Shown here: piece after piece, positions 45,417-55,293 of the stretch | Position numbering within the stretch: position 1 is the first letter of the stretch | How the letters are laid out: the number at the start of each line of letters is the position of its first letter | Assembly: GCA_015296085.1 (NCBI GenBank) | Contig: DVDT01000021.1 | Location: forward strand, 1 to 64,000 | DNA: 64,000 bases | Direction of reading: 5' to 3' | DNA from: Trichormus sp. M33_DOE_039 | GTDB lineage: Bacteria > Cyanobacteriota > Cyanobacteriia > Cyanobacteriales > Nostocaceae | Notes under the pieces: generated by a model | Seen by the model: only the letters and a program-made list of their open reading frames with translations | Database searches by the model: none | What the model was told of the DNA's origin: nothing | Translations under genes and position numbers: made by a program

Positions 45417-46586
45417 ATGAAAGCGATGATTCTCGCAGCAGGTAAAGGTACTCGTGTTCGTCCGATTACCTACACGACTCCCAAACCGATGATTCCCATC
45501 CTGCAAAAGCCAGTCATGGAATTTCTGGTAGAACTTCTGCGTCAACATGGTTTTGACCAGATTATGGTTAATGTGAGCCATTTAGCTGAAGAAATTGAAA
45601 ACTATTTCCGTGATGGTCAACGATTTGGCGTACAGATTGCTTATTCTTTTGAAGGTAAAATCGACGACCAAGGTAAACTCATCGGGGAAGCGATCGGATC
45701 AGCAGGTGGGATGCGACGTATCCAAGACTTCTCGCCGTTTTTCGATGATACCTTTGTGGTGCTATGCGGTGATGCTTTAATTGACTTGGATTTGACAGCA
45801 GCCGTCAAGTGGCATAAATCCAAAGGTTCAATTGCTACTATCATTTCCAAATCCGTCCCTTTGGAGGAAGTCTCTAGTTACGGTGTAGTAGTTACTGATG
45901 AAGATAATCGCGTTAAAGCTTTCCAAGAAAAACCCTCAGTAGAGGAAGCACTTAGCACCAATATCAATACAGGTATTTATATTTTTGAGCCAGAGGTATT
46001 TAAATACGTCCCCTCTGGTGTGGAATATGACATTGGTAGTCAATTATTCCCTAAATTGGTGGAAATTGGTGCGCCCTTCTACGCCATTCCTATGGATTTT
46101 GAATGGGTGGACATTGGTAAAGTCCCAGACTACTGGCGAGCAATTCGTGGTGTGTTGTTAGGTGAAATCAAGAATGTGCAGATCCCTGGTCACGAAGTAG
46201 CACCTGGCATCTACACTGGTTTAAATGTTGCCATCAATTGGGACAAGGTAGATATCACAGGCCCAGTTTATATTGGTGGGATGACCAGAATCGAAGACGG
46301 AGCAAAAATCGTTGGCCCAGCGATGATTGGCCCTAACTGCTGGATATGCAGTGGCGCAACTGTTGATAACAGCGTCATCTTTGAATGGTCACGTTTGGGA
46401 GCAGGAGTCAGATTAGTCGATAAATTAGTATTCGGGCGTTACTGCGTAGATAAGACCGGTGCAGCTATTGATGTGCAGGCTGCGGCTTTAGACTGGTTGA
46501 TTACCGACGCACGTCAGACACCGCCAGAAACTACTCCTTTGGAAAGACAAGCCATTGAGGAGTTGTTGGGGACAAATGTGATTTAG
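45417..46586 (+). CDS. nucleotide-sugar pyrophosphorylase (GDP-mannose or glucose-1-phosphate type)
   Basis: The 389-residue protein has an N-terminal nucleotidyltransferase domain (MILAAGKGTRVRPITYTTPKPM, GGMRRI, VLCGDALIDLDL) and a C-terminal left-handed beta-helix (GPVYIGGMTRIEDGAKIVGPAMIG). It activates a sugar-1-phosphate for polysaccharide synthesis. The choice between mannose-1-phosphate guanylyltransferase and a glucose-1-phosphate enzyme is not settled by sequence. Confidence 0.88.
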   Translation: MKAMILAAGKGTRVRPITYTTPKPMIPILQKPVMEFLVELLRQHGFDQIMVNVSHLAEEIENYFRDGQRFGVQIAYSFEGKIDDQGKLIGEAIGSAGGMRRIQDFSPFFDDTFVVLCGDALIDLDLTAAVKWHKSKGSIATIISKSVPLEEVSSYGVVVTDEDNRVKAFQEKPSVEEALSTNINTGIYIFEPEVFKYVPSGVEYDIGSQLFPKLVEIGAPFYAIPMDFEWVDIGKVPDYWRAIRGVLLGEIKNVQIPGHEVAPGIYTGLNVAINWDKVDITGPVYIGGMTRIEDGAKIVGPAMIGPNCWICSGATVDNSVIFEWSRLGAGVRLVDKLVFGRYCVDKTGAAIDVQAAALDWLITDARQTPPETTPLERQAIEELLGTNVI

Positions 46587-46591
46587 GGAAT

Positions 46592-46624
46592 GGGGACTGG
46601 GGACTGGGGACTGGGGACTGGGGA
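46592..46624. repeat. heptanucleotide tandem repeat (GGGGACT)n
   Basis: Four perfect GGGGACT heptamers in a row lie between two convergent stops. The element is the inverse of the array at 14136. Confidence 0.9.
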
Positions 46625-46662
46625 AAAGTTTTACTCCCATGCCCAATGCCCAATGCCCCATC

Positions 46663-48675
46663 CTAACTGTTGAGATATGTGTATCTTCTGAGACTTTGCT
46701 CGTAGGTTTGCAGTAGCCTTTGGGATTCAGCTAAGGTGATGCGCTTTTCTTCTAAAGCTTTCTCACAACGCTGACGGATGTTTTCCACCATATCTTCGGA
46801 GTCATACTGCACGTAGCTAACTACTTCACTCATGGTGTCGCCTTTGACTACATGTTCAATCTGGTAGCCTTTGGGAGTCAATTGAATATGCACCGCATTG
46901 GTGTCGCCAAAGAGGTTGTGTAAATTACCCATGATTTCTTGGTAAGCACCATTAAGGAACATTCCTAAGTAATAGGGTTCTCCAGGTTGGAAGGAGTGCA
47001 GTTCTAGAACAGATTTGACATCGCGCAGATCAATAAAGCGGTCGATTTTGCCGTCGCTATCACAGGTGAGGTCTGCTAAAATTCCACGCTGGGTTGGTTC
47101 TTCGTCAAGGCGATGGATAGGCATAATGGGGAATAGCTGATCGATCGCCCAACAATCTGGTGCTGATTGAAACACTGAAAGATTGACGTAGTAAATGGAA
47201 GCCATGATTTTTTCTAGGTCTTCCAGTTCGTCTGGTACGTAATCGTGCTGCCGGATAATGTTCAGGATTTTCTGACAGCAAGCCCAGTACAGACGTTCAG
47301 CTTTGGCGCGTTCTCTGAGACGCAAAATTCCTAAGTTAAAGCGGCTGATGGCTTCTTCTTTAAACTGGGTTGCATCGTGGTAAAACTCTTGATAGTTTTC
47401 TTTATTAATGGATTGGTAGGTTTCCCAAAGGTAATTGATGACTGGGGATTCACCTTCTTGCGGTGGTTCTGGTAAATCAAGAGGAACTTCACTTGTGCTG
47501 AGAACATCAAAAATTAACACTGATTGATGGGAAGCGATCGCCCGACCACTTTCACTAATCAATGTCGGTACAGGAATTTGCCGTTCCGCACAGGTATCTT
47601 TTAACTCTGCCACGATATCGTTAGCATAGTTCTGCATATTGTAGTTTTTTGAGGCGTAGAAGTTGGTCTGAGAGCCGTCATAATCTACACCTAGGCCACC
47701 ACCGACATCGAGATATTTCATATCTGCACCCTGGGCGGCTAGTTCCACGTAAATCCGGCTAGCTTCCTGGATGGCATCTTTAATCACATTAATGGCGGAA
47801 ATTTGCGAGCCGATATGGAAGTGCATCAACTGCAAAGAACCTAATAAGTCAGCTTCGCGCAATTTGTCAACAGCCTGGATAATTTCGGGAATTGTCAGCC
47901 CAAATTTGGCGCGATCGCCTGTGGATGTTCCCCAACGTCCCATCCCTTGGGTGCTTAATTTGGCACGTACACCCAAAATCGGTTTAATTCCTAGTTGATG
48001 GCTAGCAGCAATTACTAAATCGACTTCTTCAACCTGTTCTAAGACAATAATGGGCGTTTGTCCTAGTCTTTGGGCTAACATCGCCGTTTCGATGTATTCC
48101 CGGTCTTTATAGCCGTTGCAAATCAGTAATGCGCCTGGGGTATCCAATAAAGCTAAGGCGATCATTAATTCTGGTTTAGAACCGGCTTCTAAACCAAACT
48201 GATGGGGTTTACCAAATCTGACTAAATCTTCGATCAAATGCCGCTGTTGGTTGCACTTGACAGGAAACACACCACGGTATACACCAGGGTAATTGTAACG
48301 GGCGATCGCTTTCGCAAAACAAGCATTCAACCGTTCAATACGGTCTTCTAAAATATCTGAAAAGCGAATCAATAGGGGTAGTCCCAAATTACGCTGCTTG
48401 AGTGCATTGACCAATTCAAATAAATCCAGAGAACCACCGCGATCGCCTTTGGGAGAAACAGTCACATGACCAGCTGCATTAATCGAAAAATAAGGTTGTC
48501 CCCAACCTTCAATCCGATACAAAGCTTCGCTATCCTCAATTTTCCAAGCACGGGAAACATCACCCGTACTTGGTGGTAACAGCTTTTTCTGTTTATGACC
48601 TTTTCCTTCCAATTTATTGCCGTTAGATGGCACTTTTACCACCTCATCCGATGTAGCAGTTGACTCAACACCCAT
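46663..48675 (-). CDS. speA: biosynthetic arginine decarboxylase
   Basis: SpeA converts arginine to agmatine for polyamine synthesis. The 670-residue protein is a long PLP-dependent fold-III enzyme: GVFPVKCNQQRHLIEDLVRF carries the PLP lysine, DVGGGLGVDYDG the phosphate-binding glycines, and a helical middle domain follows. I chose the ATG at 48675, because AGAGG lies 5-6 nt upstream; the frame extends to a GTG at 48723. Confidence 0.95.
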   Translation of the reverse strand: MGVESTATSDEVVKVPSNGNKLEGKGHKQKKLLPPSTGDVSRAWKIEDSEALYRIEGWGQPYFSINAAGHVTVSPKGDRGGSLDLFELVNALKQRNLGLPLLIRFSDILEDRIERLNACFAKAIARYNYPGVYRGVFPVKCNQQRHLIEDLVRFGKPHQFGLEAGSKPELMIALALLDTPGALLICNGYKDREYIETAMLAQRLGQTPIIVLEQVEEVDLVIAASHQLGIKPILGVRAKLSTQGMGRWGTSTGDRAKFGLTIPEIIQAVDKLREADLLGSLQLMHFHIGSQISAINVIKDAIQEASRIYVELAAQGADMKYLDVGGGLGVDYDGSQTNFYASKNYNMQNYANDIVAELKDTCAERQIPVPTLISESGRAIASHQSVLIFDVLSTSEVPLDLPEPPQEGESPVINYLWETYQSINKENYQEFYHDATQFKEEAISRFNLGILRLRERAKAERLYWACCQKILNIIRQHDYVPDELEDLEKIMASIYYVNLSVFQSAPDCWAIDQLFPIMPIHRLDEEPTQRGILADLTCDSDGKIDRFIDLRDVKSVLELHSFQPGEPYYLGMFLNGAYQEIMGNLHNLFGDTNAVHIQLTPKGYQIEHVVKGDTMSEVVSYVQYDSEDMVENIRQRCEKALEEKRITLAESQRLLQTYEQSLRRYTYLNS

Positions 48676-48881
48676 GTCTGACCTCTGTGTTTCACCCACG
48701 AATAAACAATTTAACGCATTCACTTAGCAACGTATATGCACTGAGAGATAATTTCTGAGATAAACTCTGATTGGTCGTTAGTCATTAGTTATTAGTCGTT
48801 GGCCGAAAAATCTTAGGCTGTGGACTGTAGGCTATGGACTCTTGACCAGATAAAAATTTTATTAAGTTTTGGGAGATAGCT

Positions 48882-49331
48882 TTGGAACGCACATTTTTAG
48901 CAATTAAGCCTGATGGCGTACAACGTGGACTCGTAGGTGAAATTATCCGTCGCTTTGAAACCAAAGGTTTTACCCTTGTTGGTTTGAAATTTTTGCAAGT
49001 CAGTCGGGAGTTGGCACAACAGCACTATGATGTACACCGCGAAAGACCATTCTTCCCCAGTTTAGTCGAATTTATCACTTCTGGCCCTGTGGTAGCGATG
49101 GTTTGGGAAGGTGATGGTGTGATTGCTGCTGCAAGAAAAATCATTGGTGCGACCAATCCCTTAACCGCAGAACCAGGAACTATTCGGGGTGATTTCGGTA
49201 TTAATATCGGTCGTAACCTGATCCACGGTTCTGACGCGCCAGAAACAGCTGTGCGCGAAGTTAGCCTGTGGTTTAAAGACGAAGAATTAGTCACCTGGCA
49301 ACCTCATTTAACACCTTGGTTGCACGAATAA
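48882..49331 (+). CDS. ndk: nucleoside diphosphate kinase
   Basis: Ndk balances nucleoside triphosphates by phosphate exchange from ATP. The 149-residue protein starts [17 protein letters not shown], and [10 protein letters not shown] carries the catalytic His115. The start is a TTG at 48882, fixed by the invariant N-terminus and by GGGAG six to seven nt upstream. No in-frame ATG fits. Confidence 0.97.
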   Translation: MERTFLAIKPDGVQRGLVGEIIRRFETKGFTLVGLKFLQVSRELAQQHYDVHRERPFFPSLVEFITSGPVVAMVWEGDGVIAAARKIIGATNPLTAEPGTIRGDFGINIGRNLIHGSDAPETAVREVSLWFKDEELVTWQPHLTPWLHE

Positions 49332-49408
49332 TCTATTAATGGGCATTGGGCATTGGGTATTGGAGTAAAAACTTCTTCCCCATTCCCCATTCCCTATTCC
49401 CCATTCCC

Positions 49409-50131
49409 TCACTTGGGTACTTCACTTTTTTCTGGTTCTACTTGGGGTACTTCTGTGAGAGTGCGTTTGGAAAATCCCCAGGTTAAAATTAGGGCGATCG
49501 CAGTGATCATTAACCATTCTGGTGGCACTAAATCATCATTTACTACCTTCAATAACAACCGCAAACCGACTAAGGCGACGGTGATGTATCCTGCGTCTTC
49601 TAGGTTTTCAAATTCATCTAACCAACGGATAAATAAACCAGCCATGAAGCGCAGGGTAATAATACCGATGGTAGTTCCTGTAAGCACTAACCACTTTTCT
49701 TGAGAGACTGCGATCGCGGTTGTGACGCTATCTAAAGAAAAAGCTAAGTCCGTGAAGGCAATCACTGGTATGGCTTGCCACAATGAATTGAAACGGGGGC
49801 CATGATGATGTTCGTTTTCTGTATCTTCCGAGGTAAAGTGTTGGAACACCAACCACAGCAGGTATGCAGCACCGAGGAGTTCAAATTGCCAGAACTTCTG
49901 TACTTCAGTGGCGGTCAACAATAAGGTAATTCGCAGCACATAGGCAACGACTAAACCAATGTTGAGTGCCTGCCGTTCCAGTTTTTTATCACCTAGTCCT
50001 TGGGCTATGGCTGCAAGTGCGATCGCATTATCAGCAGATAGCACTGCTTCTAAAAATATCAATATCAGCAGGACTATAGAAGCTTCAACGCTGAGATGAA
50101 AGTGCAGGTAGTCAAAAATTTGGTCTAGCAT
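49409..50131 (-). CDS. TerC-family membrane protein
   Basis: The 240-residue protein has about seven helices with the TerC motifs FLEAVLSADNAIALAAIAQGL and FTDLAFSLDSVTTAIAVS, whose Asp residues lie in the membrane and bind metal. Relatives take part in manganese or tellurite handling and, in plants, thylakoid insertion. I chose the ATG at 50131; the TTG at 50179 adds 16 residues. It converges with ndk. Confidence 0.88.
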   Translation of the reverse strand: MLDQIFDYLHFHLSVEASIVLLILIFLEAVLSADNAIALAAIAQGLGDKKLERQALNIGLVVAYVLRITLLLTATEVQKFWQFELLGAAYLLWLVFQHFTSEDTENEHHHGPRFNSLWQAIPVIAFTDLAFSLDSVTTAIAVSQEKWLVLTGTTIGIITLRFMAGLFIRWLDEFENLEDAGYITVALVGLRLLLKVVNDDLVPPEWLMITAIALILTWGFSKRTLTEVPQVEPEKSEVPK

Positions 50132-50631
50132 TCCAGGTTTCTCAAGCAGGGAAAATAAAAAATTAACAGGGATAGCCAATTTAATCTAAAAAGCGCAACA
50201 AATTGCTACTTTCATTCAGCTTAACGTGTAGGTGCTGCATTCTGAAAATATTAGGGGTGAGGCGATCGCCTCAATAAGTAGTCATCATCAAATGCAGTTG
50301 CAGTCGAACTTGTATTTATTTTATGCAAGTCTGACTTGAAAAAGGGGTATAGGGTTGTAAGGGAAAGACTTTTTCATGTTTTCTGATGTACGCAGTTCAT
50401 GACGGCTACTTACTTATTCAGTTGTTTTACCGTAATCAAATATATCAATAAAAATTAATTTTTCATTCGGTCTGGAAACAATACTGTGTTGATTGCTGAG
50501 GGTTAACAGTCAATCGGAAAAAATTTGTCAGTCAAATGTACGACAACTGACTGGATTTGCCTAGAATCAAGATTCGTGTAAAATCATGCCATTAGCAATG
50601 TGAATCATACTGAAGATTAAGGACATTTTCA
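50132..50631. other. spacer with dispersed repeat
   Basis: This spacer of about 500 nt holds one copy of the dispersed element (50330..50410), the promoter of the TerC gene and the promoter of the next gene. No extra gene is seen. Confidence 0.5.
50330..50410 (+). repeat. dispersed repeat element, copy A
   Basis: 81 nt starting TCTGACTTGAAAAAGGGG and ending GACGGCTACT. The inverse copy at 55086..55182 is nearly identical apart from a 16-nt difference in the GTGTAAGGG-type part and one substitution. Confidence 0.9.
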
Positions 50632-51066
50632 ATGGCTATGGGTAAAACTAGGTTGGATTCAAAACCTTTGGTGGCTGGGTTAAGTGTGATGTGTGGGTTA
50701 CTGACTTTAGTATTTCCTCAACCTGTTTCTTCTCAAACTCAAAGTATACCCGTGATCAGGATTTTAAGAGTTACTGCGACAGGAGGAACTACATTCAAAC
50801 TACAAGACAATTGGTTTCGTCAGTCCAGCCAAATTCAGGAAAATAATAAAAAGTGTGGTGTCAGAACAGGGGATAAATTTTTTGTGGCTTCTATTAATGA
50901 TAATCGTAATAGTAATACGGAGTTTCGTGAAGGTAATCGGGTGGAAAAACTCCGTGATTACTACACCGTGACTTTTGACAAAACATTAGCTTGTAATCAG
51001 CAAGGACAAACATGGTATATTTTTAAAAGCCATGTGCAGCAATTACAAGCTGTGCCTGTACGCTAA
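50632..51066 (+). CDS. secreted protein of unknown function
   Basis: The 144-residue product has a signal peptide (hydrophobic residues 14-29, with a probable cut after VSS) and a mature part of about 110 residues with two Cys, likely a disulphide. Regularly spaced hydrophobic strands suggest a small beta-barrel. No family is recognised. Confidence 0.65.
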   Translation: MAMGKTRLDSKPLVAGLSVMCGLLTLVFPQPVSSQTQSIPVIRILRVTATGGTTFKLQDNWFRQSSQIQENNKKCGVRTGDKFFVASINDNRNSNTEFREGNRVEKLRDYYTVTFDKTLACNQQGQTWYIFKSHVQQLQAVPVR

Positions 51067-51098
51067 AAACTGATTTGCTCAGTAATATATTTACAGTT

Positions 51099-51530
51099 TC
51101 ACAAAGTTTCTGTTAACTTGTTTAACAAGCTATCGGCTAAATCTGATATATCTACATCATCTGTTTCGCCGATGGCTAAGATATTTTTTACAGTAGCTAA
51201 TCTCTCACTTGCAGGGGTAATTCGCCACATTTCTTCTAAGTTGACTGCTAAATCAAAAAGCGATCGCTCGCCTAAATAATTCCGTAACCTCACAGCCAGA
51301 ATATCATCACTGACAAGAAATTCTTTGATATGGTCTAACACTGGGTTAGCAAATATTTCATCATTTTCCCATGTGTCTAGCCAATCTCCATCTACATCAT
51401 CAACGTAAAGATGGATGAAATTTAACCCATAACTTAGCCAGTCTTGCTGCATCTGTCTAGCTGTTGCTAAAGCTTCAGTAAATGTTTCCATCTGGTGATT
51501 GTAACTACGAGTTTCTTTTGGGTTGGTCAT
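51099..51530 (-). CDS. acidic protein of unknown function
   Basis: The 143-residue product is strongly acidic and mostly helical. Trp and Asp clusters (VDDVDGDWLDTWENDE) are its only notable segment. No domain is recognised. It lies 49 nt behind another unknown on the same strand, so the two probably form a unit. Its acidic nature would suit a partner or antidote protein, but that is guesswork. Confidence 0.6.
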   Translation of the reverse strand: MTNPKETRSYNHQMETFTEALATARQMQQDWLSYGLNFIHLYVDDVDGDWLDTWENDEIFANPVLDHIKEFLVSDDILAVRLRNYLGERSLFDLAVNLEEMWRITPASERLATVKNILAIGETDDVDISDLADSLLNKLTETL

Positions 51531-51579
51531 GTCAAGCCATCATTGGCAAATCTACAAAATATGCGATCGCAGACAACAA

Positions 51580-52314
51580 TTAAGAAAATTTTAAATATTT
51601 CCCATCAACTAGATAGTCACTGTTGTATAGTGTGACATTCACTAACTGGTTGATAAAATTCGCATTTTGAGGGTTGTAACTTAGGAATAATCCTCTCTCG
51701 ATTTCCCAAGAACGTAACGTACTTTCCCATGCTTGGTATTTTTGGCGATTTAGTTCTTCACTCACACTGGTAATTTGAATACAGAGTGGTTGCTGCTGAT
51801 GGTTACTAACAATTAAATCTGTGGCCATAGAAAGGTCAGCAATATAACGCTGCCAAACATTTCCGTTTCGACTGGCAATATGTTGCGCTATAGTTTTAAT
51901 AATATCATCATCTTCTTGATTAAACTCCCCTGCCATTAATTTTTGTTTCCAAATATAGAATTTAGCATCAGTAGCATTAATCCACTTTGGAAACAAATAC
52001 CCGTACCAGTACCTTTCATTCGGTGTCATTTGCTCAAACTTGGCTGCTTTTTCTGCTTCCGAGGGTAGAGATTGAATGATCAGCCAAATTTTTGCATCCG
52101 TAATTACTTCTAATAAAAAAGCCAGCACCAAAGGTTTAGCAGTCAGAGAACCAGGTTTGATATCTTTTACCCAACGATTTATTTCATCTAATTTTTTCGC
52201 TAAGTTAGAATCTATCGAGGAGGCTTGCTCGATGAGTGATTTCAACTTATCTTTAATCTCTTTTGCTTGCAAACGATCGCCTACTTTACTATAACTATAG
52301 CTTTTTGCCGTCAT
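51580..52314 (-). CDS. protein of unknown function, paired with the acidic protein
   Basis: The 244-residue product (from the ATG at 52314) starts with a coiled-coil-like part and ends in a region with DLIVSN, then LCIQITSVSEE, an alternation of acidic and Gln/Thr residues faintly like a degenerate PD-(D/E)XK nuclease core. The frame continues upstream to a GTG at 52410. I do not recognise a family. Immediately downstream lies the acidic 143-residue gene, 49 nt away. Confidence 0.55.
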   Translation of the reverse strand: MTAKSYSYSKVGDRLQAKEIKDKLKSLIEQASSIDSNLAKKLDEINRWVKDIKPGSLTAKPLVLAFLLEVITDAKIWLIIQSLPSEAEKAAKFEQMTPNERYWYGYLFPKWINATDAKFYIWKQKLMAGEFNQEDDDIIKTIAQHIASRNGNVWQRYIADLSMATDLIVSNHQQQPLCIQITSVSEELNRQKYQAWESTLRSWEIERGLFLSYNPQNANFINQLVNVTLYNSDYLVDGKYLKFS

Positions 52315-52606
52315 GAGCAATACTTCGACCGATTGATTTTTCTGTGCACCCAAAAATATATCGATGGATATTTTATACTTTACTACAAAATACAGAGTAG
52401 CTTTCAACACTAAGATAGCAGATATATCTTAAAATCGTAAATTATAACTGATAAAATCGCAAAATTAGTTATTTTAACAAGATTGTCTAAACTTTAATTG
52501 AGCCTGACTCTCGTTCATTCCTGAATGATGGACAGTAGTCGTATCAAATTGGAAAATCAGCTTTGTTTAAACTTTTGTCAATACCTGTGCCACCTTAAAC
52601 TTAAAG

Positions 52607-52641
52607 TAGTCAAGAGTCTCTGTATTACTGACTCTTGACTA
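52607..52641 (-). terminator. hairpin downstream of psb27
   Basis: TAGTCAAGAGTC and GACTCTTGACTA pair perfectly over 12 bp around 11 nt, 21 nt beyond the psb27 stop in the minus direction. The T-tract after it is weak. Confidence 0.55.
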
Positions 52642-52662
52642 TCAGAATATACCAAGGGAAAG

Positions 52663-53064
52663 TTAAGCACCTCGCCGGAGTGCTGCTTCTACCTGCTGAA
52701 ATTCTTGCTCTAAACGGTTTTTAAGTTTTTGTGGTACGGGTCTGTTAGGGTAAGAACTGTAATGTCCAGCCAGGGAGTTGAGGGCTGTTCGCATAGTTGT
52801 AAATGAACTCAGACCGGAAACCGAGTTAACCCGTTGATAGCGAGCAGAAAAATCATTAATTTTTTGCCGTGCTTCTGCTTGAATTGCCGCTTTTTCTGGC
52901 GAATCTGGTGATACTTCTAAGGCTTGTTTGAGGATATTGACTACAGCCAAAGTATCTTGGCGGTAATCTCCTGTTAAACTGTCTGGACTACCACAGCCTA
53001 CTAAGCCAATGGCAACAACCAAGACGAGGGCAAGCAGACGCGACCAATACCGCTTCATAAGCAT
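52663..53064 (-). CDS. psb27: photosystem II assembly lipoprotein Psb27
   Basis: Psb27 binds CP43 on the lumenal side during photosystem II assembly and repair, keeping the Mn cluster from forming too early. The 133-residue protein has a lipoprotein signal with lipobox GLVGC (Cys24) and a four-helix bundle of about 100 residues with the family's SLSGHYSSYPNRP-like stretch (here LAGHYSSYPNRPVP). The two start Mets (MLM) are both possible. Confidence 0.94.
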   Translation of the reverse strand: MLMKRYWSRLLALVLVVAIGLVGCGSPDSLTGDYRQDTLAVVNILKQALEVSPDSPEKAAIQAEARQKINDFSARYQRVNSVSGLSSFTTMRTALNSLAGHYSSYPNRPVPQKLKNRLEQEFQQVEAALRRGA

Positions 53065-53310
53065 TATGTAAAACTATACGTAAATCAACGTCCATCGTAT
53101 CTTGGATTGGTGACTTGAAGATCAAGTTAAGTGCCGTTGGCAGTCTTGGGGCGTTAGCAGCGTGCTGAATTTTGAGTGGGGACAGTTAAAAGTAAAGAAT
53201 TTTGAAGAAGACAAAATCATCAGTTTCCGAAACTAAAGTTCGGCGTTGCTCCCTAGTCGTGTGTAGCTATATGGAAAGACTTAGCCTGACTGTAGGGTAG
53301 TTGGAGTTGC

Positions 53311-54474
53311 TTAGACACTATGAGTAATTTGGTTATTAATACTTATTTTCTGATAGAGAGTATCCCGCTGTTGGTAAGGTCTACCCAAGGAAGTGATCGC
53401 AGTTTGTAGAGTGTTCACATCCATACAAGTACCACCCACAGCACCAGCCATGCTAGTAATGTGTTCCTCCATTAATGTGCCACCGATATCGTTGCAACCC
53501 CAAACTAAAGCCTCTGTTGCACCGCTGAGTCCCAGTTTTACCCAACTGGGTTGATGGTTGGGAATCCAATTACCTAAGTAAATCCGCGCCACTGCGCCCA
53601 AAAGTAGAGCATCAGCTAAGACTGGTTGGTCACGTCCCACACGTCGGCGTAGGGATTTGGGGGCTTCTTGACCAACAAAGGGTAAAAGTATAAATTCAGT
53701 GATTTTGGCGGGATATCCCTTGTTAACAGCAGTTTTTTGAAGCGATCGCAATTTTTCTAAATGCCCAATTTGTTGAACGGGGGTTTCAATATGCCCTGAT
53801 AGCATGGTGCTGGTGGTATGCAAGCCTAATTGGTGCGCCATGCTGACAATTTCTAGCCAAGTAGCCGTGTCAATTTTTTCTGGACACAGGACACGCCGCA
53901 CCTGATCATCTAATACTTCTGCTGCTGTTCCTGGCATGGAATCTACACCAGCGTTTCGCAAAGCCTCAATCACATCACCATAGGTCAAACCATCGATTCT
54001 GGCAATAAATTGCACTTCTTGAGGCGAAAAGGCGTGCAGATGAATTTGGGGGAATTCTTGCTTAATTGTTGCAACTAATTTGAGGTAATAAGGCAAGGAT
54101 TGACCGTTAATTTGTGCTTTTGGGTTTAAACCTCCCTGCATACAAATTTCTGTCGCACCGCGCTGCACGGCATCTTGGCATTTTTCCAAAATTTGCGTCC
54201 AATCTAACCAGTAAGCAGCAGTGTCTCCCTCGTCTCGGCGGAAAGCACAAAAACTACAGTGTTGCTCACAAATATTAGTGAAGTTAATATTGCGGTTAAT
54301 TACGTAGGTAACAGTATCGCCGACTTGCTGCTGACGAAGCTGATTAGCCGTGGCACGAATAACAGCGATCGCTTCCGGGTCAGTTTGTGTTAACAATGCC
54401 ACACCCTCATCTGGCAATAAATCGTACCCTAAAAGAGCGCGATTAGTAATAGCATTAATAGTATTTTTATTCAC
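53311..54474 (-). CDS. cofH: FO synthase subunit 2 (radical SAM), CofH
   Basis: CofH joins a tyrosine-derived radical fragment to the ribityl pyrimidine on the way to the deazaflavin FO; CofG completes the ring. The 387-residue protein has the radical SAM cluster CEQHCSFC (Cys69, 73, 76). FO serves in cyanobacteria as a photolyase antenna. cofG is not in the window. The start is a GTG at 54474. Confidence 0.93.
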   Translation of the reverse strand: MNKNTINAITNRALLGYDLLPDEGVALLTQTDPEAIAVIRATANQLRQQQVGDTVTYVINRNINFTNICEQHCSFCAFRRDEGDTAAYWLDWTQILEKCQDAVQRGATEICMQGGLNPKAQINGQSLPYYLKLVATIKQEFPQIHLHAFSPQEVQFIARIDGLTYGDVIEALRNAGVDSMPGTAAEVLDDQVRRVLCPEKIDTATWLEIVSMAHQLGLHTTSTMLSGHIETPVQQIGHLEKLRSLQKTAVNKGYPAKITEFILLPFVGQEAPKSLRRRVGRDQPVLADALLLGAVARIYLGNWIPNHQPSWVKLGLSGATEALVWGCNDIGGTLMEEHITSMAGAVGGTCMDVNTLQTAITSLGRPYQQRDTLYQKISINNQITHSV

Positions 54475-55293
54475 AGTAAACTAATAATTAACAGCCACAA
54501 AAATCTCTAATATCAATTTTACACTTATCTTTGTGAGATTGAGCGTATTATAAAAGTATATGATTTTTGTGTTTTAGTATATTTGTAAATGTCATTTTGA
54601 ACGCCGACCCATAATGACAAATAAACAACTAAAAAATATACAAATAATTTAACCATATGAATTAAGGTCATTATAGCTAAAAAGCTCTTTAATCCTGACC
54701 TCGGAGTCGTAAGGTGTATAAGGGAAAACATCTTTTATATGTAGCTTTTTAACTTACTTCATTTGGACTGAATTCTGTATTTTCCAAACTATAATTATTC
54801 ATGTCCATCTACTTATTTATCTTGGTTCATAGTAAAAGTGATTGTCAAAGCATATACTCTCAATTAATCAATAGCTTCGTCTTCTTTTATACGAGCTATT
54901 TCTATTTTGTAGTAACGGGTGTGTAAATATGAGTTATAAATTTGCTTTTACTGACTACTTTGTTAGTATATTTTTCTCATTATCTATCAATCCAATTTAA
55001 TTTAGAGACATTACTTGCATCACTAGGGGATGTAGAACAGGAATAAAGAAAGGTAAAGATGTACTGATTTTTTAAATCAAATATGAGTAGCCGTCATGAA
55101 CTACGTACATCAGAAAACATGAAAAAGTCTTTCCCTTACACCCCTATACCCTTACACACCAACACCCCTTTTTCAAGTCAGATTTTCTCAGACATTCTTT
55201 ATCAATTTAGAGTAAATACTTAATCCAATCATCACATTACGCAAGTGATACCACTGGTATTATGATCACAATCCAGTGTAAGCAAATATATTG
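54475..55293. other. long AT-rich spacer with dispersed repeat
   Basis: This 819-nt spacer separates cofH from the divergent glycosyltransferase gene. It carries copy B of the dispersed element (55086..55182) and, around 54696, TCGTAAGGTGTATAAGGG-type repeats. Frames in it lack ribosome-binding sites. Confidence 0.5.
55086..55182 (-). repeat. dispersed repeat element, copy B (inverse of copy A)
   Basis: 97 nt, the inverted partner of 50330..50410. It is longer by 16 nt in the heptamer-like part. Confidence 0.9.
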
